Shown one piece after another: positions 18,144 to 27,349 of a stretch of 64,000 bases of DNA. The translations under genes and the position numbers were made by a program. Position 1 is the stretch's first letter; each line of letters begins with the position of its first letter. The DNA is from an uncultured Saprospiraceae bacterium (GTDB taxonomy: Bacteria; Bacteroidota; Bacteroidia; Chitinophagales; Saprospiraceae): assembly GCA_938045585.1 (NCBI GenBank), contig CALIAU010000001.1, positions 62,001 to 126,000 on the forward strand, given 5' to 3'. The notes beneath the pieces are model-generated. The model searched no databases. It was given only the letters and a program-made list of their open reading frames with translations, and was not told where the DNA came from.

Positions 18144-18482
18144 ATGTCAAAATTTGTCTATAAAGTTCGATGCCTAGTTGAACAAGATGTAGCCGAAAAA
18201 TGGGTAAGATTTTTTTTAGATAAACATCTTGCGGATGTTATGAATACAGGTTACTTTACTAAGTGCAAATTCTTCGAAATACAAACCAATAGTAAATTAA
18301 CTAGAACATTTTGTTCTGAGTACTATTATGAAAAAGAAGAAGACTTAGAAGCATACAATCAAAACTCTGCTAGTTCCTTAAAAACAGAAACAAAAGATCT
18401 CTTTGGCGATAAGTTTTCTTGTCAACGAGAATTATTAGTACAAATCGGTGCTATAAAACGAGCAGAACTTACTAGTGTATAA
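18144..18482 (+). CDS. DUF4286-family protein
   Basis: 112 residues, no signal peptide or membrane segment. The N-terminal KFVYKVRCLVEQDVAEKWVRFFLDKHLADV and the later CSEYYYEKEEDLEAYNQN match the DUF4286 pattern, a ferredoxin-like small-domain family of unknown function found widely in Bacteroidota. It is 7 bases behind tetR and so cotranscribed with it, but nothing shows a role in tyrosine metabolism. Confidence 0.75.
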   Translation: MSKFVYKVRCLVEQDVAEKWVRFFLDKHLADVMNTGYFTKCKFFEIQTNSKLTRTFCSEYYYEKEEDLEAYNQNSASSLKTETKDLFGDKFSCQRELLVQIGAIKRAELTSV

Positions 18483-18493
18483 TAACATGAGCT

Positions 18494-18868
18494 CTAAGCA
18501 CTCAACAATGATTTAAATCTGTCCCTATAAGCATACACCAGGATAAGCCCTAAGACGAAACCTACTATTGCACCAACAATATTTTTAGGATCATGAAGTG
18601 CATGAAATAATATTGCATTAAACATGATTGCAATCAAGAAGGTGAGAGCTAGTGGAACAAATTTATTACTTATTAATGCTAATCCCCCCAAAATTTCAAG
18701 CACACCAATTATTTTCATAAATCCAGAGCTGGCATAAATACCCATTAGTGTACCACCATCTCCTGGTATAGGAGGAAAAGGCATAAAGTTTAAAAATTTG
18801 TTTAATCCGAAAATAAGGCAGAATAGTCCAAATAGAATACGGACTCCCATGGTTACTTTATTGTTCAT
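18494..18868 (-). CDS. DoxX-like small membrane protein
   Basis: I take the ATG at 18868 (MNNKVTMGVRILFGLFCLIFGLNKFLNF), giving 124 residues; the ORF-track start adds an unlikely 19-residue leader. Four hydrophobic helices and the pattern FGLNKFLNFMP...GGLALISNKFVPLALTFL fit the DoxX / quinone-oxidoreductase-subunit-like family. Proposed roles of the family vary (redox partner, membrane stress), so function remains open. It converges with DUF4286 with an 11-base gap. Confidence 0.75.
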   Translation of the reverse strand: MNNKVTMGVRILFGLFCLIFGLNKFLNFMPFPPIPGDGGTLMGIYASSGFMKIIGVLEILGGLALISNKFVPLALTFLIAIMFNAILFHALHDPKNIVGAIVGFVLGLILVYAYRDRFKSLLSA

Positions 18869-18985
18869 AAGTGATTGTTTTGTTGTATTAAAGTACAAAA
18901 AATCTCTAAAGTAAATTGCAAGCAAAAGTTCTTTTAATGGCGGAAAGGAAAATTATCTCTACATTTACTGAGTAACAATTGAAAA

Positions 18986-19198
18986 ATGAAAGAAACTAGT
19001 ATTACAGCTCTCGTATTTCTCATTTTGGGTGGCACTATAGTCTGGGGTATCTTGACGGGGATTTTTAAAATGGTAGGTAAAGAATGGACGGAAGGTTCTT
19101 TTAATGCACAAGCTATTTGGAATCTTTTTAAGTGGCCTGCAATCGCACTTATCTTACTCTTAGTTTACATTTTTGCTATCATGCCTAGAATCCAATGA
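18986..19198 (+). CDS. Small two-helix membrane protein
   Basis: 70 residues with two hydrophobic helices (ITALVFLILGGTIVWGILTGIF and WPAIALILLLVYIFAIMP) around a short polar loop. I do not recognise a family. Its TGA stop overlaps the ATG of the aminotransferase gene (ATGA, 4 bases), which implies translational coupling. Confidence 0.7.
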   Translation: MKETSITALVFLILGGTIVWGILTGIFKMVGKEWTEGSFNAQAIWNLFKWPAIALILLLVYIFAIMPRIQ

Positions 19199-20343
19199 AA
19201 CTTAGTATACAATCCAAATTACCAGACGATGTAACGAGCATATTCGCGGTAATGGCCAAAATCTGTAATGATGCACATGCAATAAATCTTGGGCAGGGAT
19301 TTCCTAACTTTGATTGTGCTGATGGACTCAAAGATAAAATAGAAGAATATTTACGCGCTGGGAAAAATCAGTATTGTGCCATGCCAGGCTTATTTGCATT
19401 GCGAGAAGTCTTAGCCAATAAAGTAAATGCAGCATACGACTCCTCTGTAAATCCAGAAGCTGAAATTACAATTTCGGCTGGAGCAACACAGGCGATTTCA
19501 AATATTATTACAGCCTTTGTCAAACCAAAGGATGAGGTGATTATATTAGAGCCTGCCTATGATTCTTATAAACCAAGTATCGAATTATGTGGTGGAGTAG
19601 TTGTACCCTATATATTGAAAGCGCCTGAATTTTTAGTAGACTGGGATGCTTTTGAGGAATGTATTTCTGACAAAACAAGGCTCATAATTATAAATACTCC
19701 GCACAATCCAATAGGCAAAACACTTAAGCAGCATGATATGGAAGCGCTGCAAGAGTTAGTGCAGGGTAAAAATATAATTGTTTTAAGCGACGAGGTGTAT
19801 GAACATCTCATCTATGATAAGCAAGTACATCAAAGTATCTTACGATTTCCCAAATTATACGAACAAGCAATAGCTGTATATTCTTTTGGAAAAACTTTTC
19901 ATAGTACAGGATGGAAATTGGGTTATTCTATAGCACCAGATTATATTACGAAAGAGATTCGTAAAGTCCATCAATGGAATGTCTTTAGTGTGAATTCCTT
20001 CTTGCAATACGCTTTAGCAGATTATATGTCTGACCCAGAACCCTATCTTGGTCTAGGAAAATTTTATCAAGAAAAGCGAGACTTCTTTAATGAGGCAATG
20101 AAAGACTCAAAACTCCGGCCTCTAGCCTGTGAAGGTACCTACTTTCAATTGTTTGACTATTCTGAGTTATCGGATGAAGATGATCTAGAGATGGCTACAC
20201 GTCTTACACGCGAATATGGAGTTGCCAGCATTCCAGTTTCTCCATTTTATTCGGATAGATCTCAAGGAAAGGTATTGCGTTTTTGTTTCGCTAAAACTGA
20301 AGATCTACTTAGCCAAGCCGCAGAAAAACTGAGTGGCATATAA
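19195..20343 (+). CDS. PLP-dependent aminotransferase, probably methionine aminotransferase
   Basis: 382 residues, fold-type I. The N-terminal SIFAVMAKICNDAHAINLGQGFPNFDC is the mark of the YbdL/kynurenine-aminotransferase group. The PLP lysine is in YSFGKTFHSTGWKLGY and the cofactor-binding Asp/Tyr in VLSDEVYEHLIYD. YbdL-type enzymes use methionine and also aromatic amino acids such as phenylalanine, so a contribution to tyrosine transamination near the hppD cluster is possible. It is coupled to the upstream 70-residue membrane protein gene. Confidence 0.88.
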   Translation: MKLSIQSKLPDDVTSIFAVMAKICNDAHAINLGQGFPNFDCADGLKDKIEEYLRAGKNQYCAMPGLFALREVLANKVNAAYDSSVNPEAEITISAGATQAISNIITAFVKPKDEVIILEPAYDSYKPSIELCGGVVVPYILKAPEFLVDWDAFEECISDKTRLIIINTPHNPIGKTLKQHDMEALQELVQGKNIIVLSDEVYEHLIYDKQVHQSILRFPKLYEQAIAVYSFGKTFHSTGWKLGYSIAPDYITKEIRKVHQWNVFSVNSFLQYALADYMSDPEPYLGLGKFYQEKRDFFNEAMKDSKLRPLACEGTYFQLFDYSELSDEDDLEMATRLTREYGVASIPVSPFYSDRSQGKVLRFCFAKTEDLLSQAAEKLSGI

Positions 20344-20374
20344 TCAAATCTGTATTGCTTTGTATCTTTAGAAC

Positions 20375-21760
20375 ATGAAGAATGTCATTGAAGAAATTGC
20401 ACAAGCTATAGGTCCAGATAAGTTCTTGAGTGCTGATCAAATATCTGAACGATTTGACCATGTATGGAATACTGAGAAGCCTCTCCTAGCTAAAGCTGTC
20501 ATACTAGCCACAAAGACAGAAGATGTATCTCAGGTGCTTAAAATTTGTAATGCTGCTGATCAACCAGTAGTCATGCATGGAGGACTAACAAATTTAGTGG
20601 GCTCCACTCGATGTAAGGCTGAGGATATAATTCTTAGTTTGGAGAAGATGAATAGCATTTTGGAAGTTGACGAACAAAGTAGAACGATGACGGTGGAGGC
20701 TGGTTGTATTTTAGAAACTATCCAACAAGCAGCAGCCAGACGCAATCTACTTTTTCCATTAAATTTTGGAGCAAAGGGTTCGGCACAAATTGGAGGCTGT
20801 GTAGCAACAAATGCAGGCGGACTGCGTGTGCTCCGGTATGGGATGACACGTAACTTGATCCTAGGGATGGAAGCGGTGCTTGCAGATGGAACAATCCTGA
20901 GTTCTCTAAAGAAGATTATTAAAAATAATTCAGGTTATGATTTAAAACACTTATTGATTGGCTCTGAAGGGACCCTAGGAATAGTAACAAAATTAGTCTT
21001 GAAATTAGAAGAGGCACCGCAGAGTAGAAACAGCGCCTTTGTTGGCTTCGATGATTTCAATAAGCTGATTGCGTTTTTAAAATTTGCTGACAATCGATTA
21101 GGAGGAACACTCAGTGCGTTTGAATTGCTTTGGCATGAAACTTACAAAGCACTAACAACTGAGCCATCCCAAATGAAACCACCACTACCATATGATTTTA
21201 AGTACTATGTACTATTTGAATCCTTAGGCGGAAATGTGATAAAGGACAATGCACTCTTTATGGAAGTTCTTGTGTCTGCAATGGAAAAAGAATTAATCCT
21301 AGATGCAGCACCTGCACATACACAAGCTGACCAGGCTTGGTTTTGGAATATTAGAGAAGATGTAGGAGTTATAAATGCAGTCTGTATTTTTGATCAGCAT
21401 TTTGATGTCAGTCTGCCTATATCTAAAATAGATGCTTATGTAGACAAGATCTTAAAAGAAATAGTTGAAATAGAAGGAGTAGACGCATGCTATGCCTTTG
21501 GTCATGTGGCTGATGGAAATATTCACTTTATAGTAGATAAAATGGATGATAGTGATGCATTGCGTAAGGCAATTAATGCAGTAGTGTATCCTCCCTTAGA
21601 AGGCTTTAATGGTTCGGTTTCTGCTGAGCATGGAATAGGATTAGATAAAAAACCCTATTTGAGTATTTGTCGAACGCAAGAAGAAATTGCTACTATGCGA
21701 TTGATAAAGAATTCTTTGGATCCAAAGGGGATATTAAATCCGGGAAAGATTATAGATTAG
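20375..21760 (+). CDS. FAD-linked 2-hydroxyacid oxidase/dehydrogenase (GlcD-like)
   Basis: 461 residues. The PCMH-type FAD domain is clear (PVVMHGGLTNLVGSTR, then NFGAKGSAQIGGCVATNAGG, and GSEGTLGIVTKLVLKLE). The C-terminal oxidase domain has CYAFGHVADGNIHFIV and ends GSVSAEHGIGLDKKPYL...NSLDPKGILNPGKI. This is the pattern of D-2-hydroxyglutarate, D-lactate and glycolate dehydrogenases. D-2-hydroxyglutarate dehydrogenase is the most likely activity, but the substrate cannot be fixed by reading. It lies 31 bases after the aminotransferase. Confidence 0.88.
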   Translation: MKNVIEEIAQAIGPDKFLSADQISERFDHVWNTEKPLLAKAVILATKTEDVSQVLKICNAADQPVVMHGGLTNLVGSTRCKAEDIILSLEKMNSILEVDEQSRTMTVEAGCILETIQQAAARRNLLFPLNFGAKGSAQIGGCVATNAGGLRVLRYGMTRNLILGMEAVLADGTILSSLKKIIKNNSGYDLKHLLIGSEGTLGIVTKLVLKLEEAPQSRNSAFVGFDDFNKLIAFLKFADNRLGGTLSAFELLWHETYKALTTEPSQMKPPLPYDFKYYVLFESLGGNVIKDNALFMEVLVSAMEKELILDAAPAHTQADQAWFWNIREDVGVINAVCIFDQHFDVSLPISKIDAYVDKILKEIVEIEGVDACYAFGHVADGNIHFIVDKMDDSDALRKAINAVVYPPLEGFNGSVSAEHGIGLDKKPYLSICRTQEEIATMRLIKNSLDPKGILNPGKIID

Positions 21761-21767
21761 AAAACGA

Positions 21768-23501
21768 TTATTTTTCATCATTCGTTTGTAGTGCTATATT
21801 CCCACCAGACAATTCCTTTTTGCCTTCAATAAAGCATACACATTCATAGATATTAATATGATGTTTGTCGTGCTCCGTCATAAGACCAGACACCTTTAGC
21901 ATATCTCTTACGGGACCATGCGCACCGCACATGTATAAATCTATACCTGATGCCTTTAAGCTATTGTCTAAATCTCTTAGAGCATGTATTCCACTGCTAT
22001 CTATGCTACTCATATTGGAAGCATCTAATAAGACCTTGTTGACTTTTTCATTTTCAGCATGTGTGGCCATTTTAAAAATACGTTGCTTGAACTCAGCAGC
22101 GTTTCCAAAATATAGCTGTTCATCAAAACGTATAATTAAAGCGTCTTCGATTTCTTCTGTTTCTTCAAAACGATCTAGATTTCTAAAATAGTTCGTCCCA
22201 GGTATTTTTCCAAGGACTGCAATGTGTGGTTTCGATGTGTTTAATAACATAGCAAAAACAGATAAGGCAACACCTATAAATACACCATGATCAATGCCAA
22301 AGGCAAAGCAGCTTAAAAAAGTAACCGCCATTACTCCAAAATCTTTTCGATGTGTTTTCCATAAATTTTTAGCTTCTTTATAATCAAACAAACTAATAAC
22401 GGACAATATGATTATTGCAGCTAAGACTGCCTTAGGAAGATAATAGAATAGTGGAGTAAAAAATAATAATACAAGGGCAACGATAAGGGCAGCAAACACA
22501 GAAGAGAAACTTGTTTTTGCTCCAGAGTCTGAATTTAATGCGGATCTAGAAAAGCTGGCAGAACTTGGAATTGCTTGAAAAAAAGCACCCAAAATTTTTC
22601 CAGTACCCAATGCTAATAATTCTTGATTTGGACGAATTGTATACTCTTTGTGTTTTGACTCCAAGGCTTTGGCAATACTAATACTTTCTACAATGCCGAC
22701 TATAGTGACTGTGATCAGGGTTGGAATTAAAATCCGAATAGTTTCCAAACTGAGGTCAGGTAGAATGATAGCAGGTAATCCCCCTGGAACTCTATTTACG
22801 ATATCTACACCCTGGTTTTGTAGCTGCATGTAGTAGGTGAAAATACTAGCAATAATAACAGCTAGTAAAGAACCTGGTATTGCCTTGTTTATTTTTTTAA
22901 GGATAAATATGAATACCATGGCAGAAAGCGCAATTATAACAGTTGCAGAATTTCTTTCCCCAAAATTGTTAACTAAATAACTAATACTTTCAAGCATATT
23001 TAAATTTCCAGGAAGAGGAATACCAAAAACATCCTTTAATTGAGTAATGCTTATAATTATAGCTGCGGCAGAGGTAAAACCTGATATCACAGGATGGGAA
23101 AGAAAATTTGCTAGAAAACCCATTCGTAATAAAGCAAGTACAAGCTGGATTATACCAATTAATAAGCCACAGGTTATGACAAGTGAAATATACTGCTCGG
23201 TACCAGGTTCAGCTAGCTTACTTATTCCTGCTAAGACAAGTAAGGCAGACACGGCAACTGGTCCGACTGATAGCTGGGGAGTAGAGCCTAAAAATGCATA
23301 TACGAGTAAGGGAATGAGAGCAGTGTACAAGCCATAAATTGGAGGGACTCCTGCAAGTAAAGCATATGCCATTGCCTGCGGTACTAGTAAGACAGCTACA
23401 TTTATACTTGCAATAAGATCGCATCGAAATTTACTTTTGTTGTAAGAATTGAAATTTCGAATAATAGGTATGATATGTTCCTTGGGATACGTTCTTGCCA
23501 A
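21768..23501 (-). CDS. SulP-family anion transporter with STAS domain
   Basis: 577 residues. About a dozen helices begin LIASINVAVLLVPQAMAYALLAGVPPIYGLYTALIPLLVYAFLG, the SulP/SLC26 signature. A cytoplasmic STAS domain occupies the last ~130 residues (IRFDEQLYFGNAAEFKQRI; DASNMSSIDSSGIHALRDL). Family members move sulfate, bicarbonate, dicarboxylates or chloride; the ion is not predictable. It starts 3 bases after the dinB-like gene, the last gene of the operon truC-dinB-sulP. Confidence 0.92.
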   Translation of the reverse strand: MARTYPKEHIIPIIRNFNSYNKSKFRCDLIASINVAVLLVPQAMAYALLAGVPPIYGLYTALIPLLVYAFLGSTPQLSVGPVAVSALLVLAGISKLAEPGTEQYISLVITCGLLIGIIQLVLALLRMGFLANFLSHPVISGFTSAAAIIISITQLKDVFGIPLPGNLNMLESISYLVNNFGERNSATVIIALSAMVFIFILKKINKAIPGSLLAVIIASIFTYYMQLQNQGVDIVNRVPGGLPAIILPDLSLETIRILIPTLITVTIVGIVESISIAKALESKHKEYTIRPNQELLALGTGKILGAFFQAIPSSASFSRSALNSDSGAKTSFSSVFAALIVALVLLFFTPLFYYLPKAVLAAIIILSVISLFDYKEAKNLWKTHRKDFGVMAVTFLSCFAFGIDHGVFIGVALSVFAMLLNTSKPHIAVLGKIPGTNYFRNLDRFEETEEIEDALIIRFDEQLYFGNAAEFKQRIFKMATHAENEKVNKVLLDASNMSSIDSSGIHALRDLDNSLKASGIDLYMCGAHGPVRDMLKVSGLMTEHDKHHINIYECVCFIEGKKELSGGNIALQTNDEK

Positions 23502-23504
23502 GTG

Positions 23505-24029
23505 CTAATACTTTTCTTTTAGTGTTTTTAAATGATGCAGGTTGTGATAACTCGTCCACATGAGAAGTTCTCTGATAGTCATTTTGCCCATTAACGGGTG
23601 GGGTAGGAGATATGTATCTAGTTTGCTTTCAGAACATTTGCTAGCTAGCTTTGACACTAGTGTACCTGCTTTATTGAATTTTTTTAAGCAGCTATTTTTT
23701 TGTTCTATTGTGAAATCGTGAATCGTCATAGGAGATGTTACTCCGTGAGGAATGTTTTCAAGCTTCTCTTTATATCGTGTACATACTTCCTCATAATTCC
23801 GTAAACTTCTATTTGGTTTACCAAATTTCCATCTAAGTATGGGTCTAGGAATGCGTAATCCTTTAGCTACCATTTCTGCCGTTTGTGTTAAATGGTCTAG
23901 GTGACCTGATGTTTTCCACTTATCCTTGGGTCCTTCGACAAAATGTGCATTTTCTTGTTGCTCTATCCATGCACTTACCTGCTCGAAACTATCATCAAGT
24001 CTATGAACTATCTGTGTTAAAGATTCCAT
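23505..24029 (-). CDS. DinB-family protein
   Basis: 174 residues, four-helix DinB/YfiT-like fold. The three metal-binding histidines fit WKTSGHLDHLTQTAE and MWTSYHNLHHLKTL. The family includes thiol transferases and uncharacterised damage-inducible proteins. It is the middle gene between truC and sulP, with short spacing on both sides. Confidence 0.8.
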   Translation of the reverse strand: MESLTQIVHRLDDSFEQVSAWIEQQENAHFVEGPKDKWKTSGHLDHLTQTAEMVAKGLRIPRPILRWKFGKPNRSLRNYEEVCTRYKEKLENIPHGVTSPMTIHDFTIEQKNSCLKKFNKAGTLVSKLASKCSESKLDTYLLPHPLMGKMTIRELLMWTSYHNLHHLKTLKEKY

Positions 24030-24053
24030 ATTGTAAAGATAGAGAATTGTCCA

Positions 24054-24746
24054 TTAGTGAAGGGCTTTCTGGGGGTAGGACTGTAAGATTTGTATCATCT
24101 TTTCAAATTCTTTGTGGTAAGCAGCCTTCAAAAGGAGTGGAGTTTCAAAATGAAGTGTTAGCTCATTCGCATGCAGAAACATGGTCATGCTATTAAAATG
24201 TTCTTTAAACAATTTATTTTGTTTGTTGCAACCATGGGGTCTGTCACCAATTATGGGATGAAAGATGTGTGCCATGTGCATACGTAATTGATGGTATCTG
24301 CCTGTTTCTGGTTTGAGTTCTACAAGAGAATATCGAGATGAATTATGCTTTCCAAAAGCGATTGGAACTTCAAAATGTTCTAGAGTCCTGTAGTAAGAAA
24401 TGGCATCCTTTGTTTTACCGGTTTCATTTTTAATAGGATAGTCAATTGTGCCTATGTCCTTAGTAAACCCCCTTACAATAGCGTGATATGTCTTACTGAC
24501 CCTACGTTGTTCAAATAAACTACTTGCCTTGGATTGACTTTCTTTATCCAAGGCAAAAACAACAACTCCTGAAGTTTTTCTATCTAGTCTATGTATAGTA
24601 TAGAGAAACTTATTAGTTTGTAATTTGAGTTCGCGAAGCAAGGAGGTTTCTGCATCTCTTGCAATCTGACTTCTATGCATTAGTAAACCACAGGGTTTAT
24701 TAACTGCAATAAAGTGTTGGTCTTCATATATTATCTCTAATGGCAT
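24054..24746 (-). CDS. truC: tRNA pseudouridine synthase C
   Basis: 230 residues, RluA-type fold without an S4 domain. The catalytic Asp is in TIHRLDRKTSGVVVFAL, and the start IIYEDQHFIAVNKPCGLLMHRS closely follows E. coli TruC. The C-terminal TGRYHQLRMHMAHIFHPIIGD is the conserved RluA motif. The enzyme makes pseudouridine at position 65 of tRNA. It is first in the minus-strand operon truC-dinB-sulP. Confidence 0.9.
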   Translation of the reverse strand: MPLEIIYEDQHFIAVNKPCGLLMHRSQIARDAETSLLRELKLQTNKFLYTIHRLDRKTSGVVVFALDKESQSKASSLFEQRRVSKTYHAIVRGFTKDIGTIDYPIKNETGKTKDAISYYRTLEHFEVPIAFGKHNSSRYSLVELKPETGRYHQLRMHMAHIFHPIIGDRPHGCNKQNKLFKEHFNSMTMFLHANELTLHFETPLLLKAAYHKEFEKMIQILQSYPQKALH

Positions 24747-24862
24747 AGCTAATTTTCAGGGTTTGCCGTTAATAAATTAGTGTTTACCCTGAATTTTCTT
24801 ATTGTCTTTTGCTTTAAATTTGATTGTATAGTAAGAACAATTCCGTTATTAAATCCTAAACT

Positions 24863-25495
24863 ATGAAATATTTAACTACACTCTTATTTCTTGCTTTTTT
24901 ATTACCTAATACAGCTCAGTTGAGTCCAAAACAAGACCATAATCCCTTACAACAACAGTCATTAAAGGGGTCAGAAATTCTTCCTGTAACTATTTTGGAA
25001 TTTAGAGGAAAAATAGTGCTGGGGCAGTACATCTTATTAAATTGGGCGGTTCGTGATGAAGACAATGTAGATTACTACGAAGTTCAAAAAATTGTTCAGG
25101 GATTTTGGACTCCTATAGATAGAGTAGAGGCGAATGGAGGAGATGAATATAATTATCAGGATCCTAATATTGATGCATTTAATATATATCGTTTAAAGGT
25201 GGTAGACCTGGATGAAAGTTTTGCGTTTTCAGATCAGGTAAGAATTAAATCGAGACGCTTAGCTTCACCATTTTCGGTATTTCCAAATCCTTTTACAGAG
25301 TCGTTTAAAATCATAAATGAAAATCAAGATTATAGTTATAAATTATATGACACTATGGGAAATTTGAAAGCAGAGGGTGAAAGTAATGCAGAAATTGAAG
25401 ATGCTTCATTCCGATTGTCAAAGGGCGCATATATTTTACAAGTGATAGATAAAACTACACAATTAAAAGAAACGATTAAGATTAGAAAAAATTGA
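24863..25495 (+). CDS. Secreted protein with T9SS type A sorting domain
   Basis: 210 residues with a signal peptide (YLTTLLFLAFLLPNTAQ). The middle (LNWAVRDEDNVDYYEVQKI...DEYNYQDPNIDAFNIYRLKVVD) resembles a fibronectin-like beta-sandwich. The C-terminus SPFSVFPNPFTESFKI...YKLYDTMGNL...KGAYILQVIDK is a type A sorting domain of the type IX secretion system. It is exported and processed; function unknown. A strong terminator follows. Confidence 0.85.
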   Translation: MKYLTTLLFLAFLLPNTAQLSPKQDHNPLQQQSLKGSEILPVTILEFRGKIVLGQYILLNWAVRDEDNVDYYEVQKIVQGFWTPIDRVEANGGDEYNYQDPNIDAFNIYRLKVVDLDESFAFSDQVRIKSRRLASPFSVFPNPFTESFKIINENQDYSYKLYDTMGNLKAEGESNAEIEDASFRLSKGAYILQVIDKTTQLKETIKIRKN

Positions 25496-25532
25496 TAGGA
25501 ATATCATAAGTTAATTACACACCCTTAATATG

Positions 25533-25570
25533 CAGGAGCTTCAATGTAAAATGGAGCTCCTGTTCTTTTA
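25533..25570 (+). terminator. Rho-independent terminator
   Basis: CAGGAGCTTC, 10-base loop, GGAGCTCCTG: a 10-bp stem with one G-U pair, followed by TTCTTTTA. It lies 38 bases after the T9SS gene and separates it from the aldo/keto reductase. Confidence 0.8.
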
Positions 25571-25645
25571 TAATGAGTCCCCCTTTTTTTAAGATTCTAC
25601 TTGATAGAATTACTTGGAGATAAGTGCATATTCTTATCTTTAGCT

Positions 25646-26644
25646 ATGCTTTTTAAACAGTTGGGAAATTCCGATCTAAATGTAAGTGCTGTCTGCTTAG
25701 GTATGATGAGTTATGGTAGCAAGCAATGGAGGTCATGGGTGCTCAGTCAGCAAGATGATTGTGATCTTCATGTGAAGAGAGCTTTGGAACAAGGGATTAA
25801 TTTTTTTGATACATCTAATACCTATTCTTCTGGAGTCAGCGAACGTATGACTGGTAAAGCACTTGCAAAATATGCACAGAGGCAAGATTACATAATTGCA
25901 ACTAAAGTGGGTTTACCAGTTCCTGATTTTCCTGATCGAGTTGGTTTATCTAAAGAACAAATAATTTTAAACTTAGAACAATCACTAAAGAATTTGGGTA
26001 CAGATTATATTGATCTATATCAGGTTCATAGATGGGATTATCAAACCCCTATTGATGAAACATTAGAAGCTCTACATAGTCTAGTTCAATCTGGTAAGAT
26101 TAGATACATTGGTGCCTCAAGTATGTATGCTTGGCAGTTTTGTAAAGCACAATATGTAGCAGACATAAAGAAATGGACGCGGTTTGTATCTATGCAAAAC
26201 CATTATAATATTATTTATAGAGAAGAGGAACGTGAGATGAATCCGTTTTGTAAAGAGGAAGGCATCTCATTGATTCCCTGGAGTCCAATTGCCAGAGGAA
26301 TTGTATGTGGAACGCGTACAAGAAATGGAGGGACAACACCTAGAAGTAAACATGACCCCTACGGAGATAAACTGTATAATAGAGAATGTGATTTTAAAGT
26401 AGCAGATGCAGTAATGGACTTAGGCAGACAGAAAGGAGTCAGTGGTGCCGAGATTGCCCTTGCATGGTTACACAGAAATCCTATAGTGGCCTCACCTATT
26501 TTTGGTGCCACAAAACTAGAGCATATTGATGAGGCAGTACATTCAGTGTTTTTGCCCCTTAGCGAAGAAGATGTTATGAGTATAGAAAAACCATATGAGG
26601 TCAACATTGTAAAACCATGGAATTTAGATATTAATCAGTTCTAA
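25646..26644 (+). CDS. Aldo/keto reductase
   Basis: I use the ATG at 25646 (MLFKQLGNSDLNVSAVCLG), 332 residues. The TIM-barrel family marks are GINFFDTSNTYSSG (catalytic Asp and Tyr), YIIATKVGLP (Lys), LYQVHRWD (His) and the NADPH-binding SPIFGATKLEHIDEA. It reduces aldehydes or ketones with NADPH, substrate unknown. A same-frame TTG-started gene follows directly after tandem stop codons TAA TAA. Confidence 0.92.
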   Translation: MLFKQLGNSDLNVSAVCLGMMSYGSKQWRSWVLSQQDDCDLHVKRALEQGINFFDTSNTYSSGVSERMTGKALAKYAQRQDYIIATKVGLPVPDFPDRVGLSKEQIILNLEQSLKNLGTDYIDLYQVHRWDYQTPIDETLEALHSLVQSGKIRYIGASSMYAWQFCKAQYVADIKKWTRFVSMQNHYNIIYREEEREMNPFCKEEGISLIPWSPIARGIVCGTRTRNGGTTPRSKHDPYGDKLYNRECDFKVADAVMDLGRQKGVSGAEIALAWLHRNPIVASPIFGATKLEHIDEAVHSVFLPLSEEDVMSIEKPYEVNIVKPWNLDINQF

Positions 26645-26656
26645 TAAACCAATGCT

Positions 26657-27055
26657 TTGGAGAATAGAAGAGAGAACATATTAGCAATTCGTCCAGATTT
26701 AGGTTTGAAAGAAGCAGAGTACCATTCTGTTTTGGAAGAATTCCAGAATAAAACATTGCGACCTATTCTAAAATTGCAACATACCATTTGCAAACGTTTA
26801 CTTCTTGCTGAGAAAAATTTCGATAGAAAAATATTCAAGCAGAATAATCAGGACATAGGAAAAGCGCTTATGCAATATCTAAAATCAAATTCAAGATTTA
26901 GAAATCAAATTATTGCAATGATAGTTGGAATGATGACAGTAGAAGAGTTTGAATTGTATCTTGAAAATCGATCAGAATGTAATAGACGTATTATTTCCAT
27001 GCAAATTAAGCGCTATATGGATACCTTTGTATCAGGTGGACTAGCAGACTATTAA
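26657..27055 (+). CDS. Conserved-looking protein of unknown function
   Basis: 132 residues beginning at a TTG; the nearby ATG at 26652 is in another frame and closes at once. It is helical, basic and soluble, with no signal or membrane segment. Residues such as KALMQYLKSNSRFRNQIIAMIVGMMTVEEFELYLENRSE are strongly protein-like. It lies 12 bases after the aldo/keto reductase stop and in the same frame; the two stop codons between them make a single broken gene possible but unlikely. I do not recognise the family. Confidence 0.65.
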   Translation: MENRRENILAIRPDLGLKEAEYHSVLEEFQNKTLRPILKLQHTICKRLLLAEKNFDRKIFKQNNQDIGKALMQYLKSNSRFRNQIIAMIVGMMTVEEFELYLENRSECNRRIISMQIKRYMDTFVSGGLADY

Positions 27056-27066
27056 CTTTCCAATAA

Positions 27067-27321
27067 TTACTTGCGTTCTCTAGATTTCATCTCTTCTTGT
27101 ACTTTTCTTAGTTCAGAATATACAGTTACTGCTCCTCCTATAGAACAAATTATAATAGTAAGAGTGGCCCAGTCTAATCCTTCACCCTGGGAATAGTCAC
27201 GCCATAAAAAGAAAATTAAGGCAAGTATGATAGGAATGAAAATGCCAAATAAAGTTTTATGCCCCTTTAATTGTTTTTGTAAATCTTCCAGAGAGATTTC
27301 TTTCAGATTCAGTCTATTCAT
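27067..27321 (-). CDS. Small membrane protein with coiled C-terminus
   Basis: 84 residues from the ATG at 27321 (MNRLNLKEISLEDLQKQLKGHK); the longer ORF-track form overlaps the lipoprotein gene in another frame. Two hydrophobic helices (TLFGIFIPIILALIFFLW and WATLTIIICSIGGAVTVY) are followed by a charged helix (RKVQEEMKSRERK). Function unknown. It starts 29 bases after the lipoprotein stop, so both may be cotranscribed. Confidence 0.65.
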   Translation of the reverse strand: MNRLNLKEISLEDLQKQLKGHKTLFGIFIPIILALIFFLWRDYSQGEGLDWATLTIIICSIGGAVTVYSELRKVQEEMKSRERK

Positions 27322-27349
27322 AATGTATTCATATTTGCAACATCTGAGA

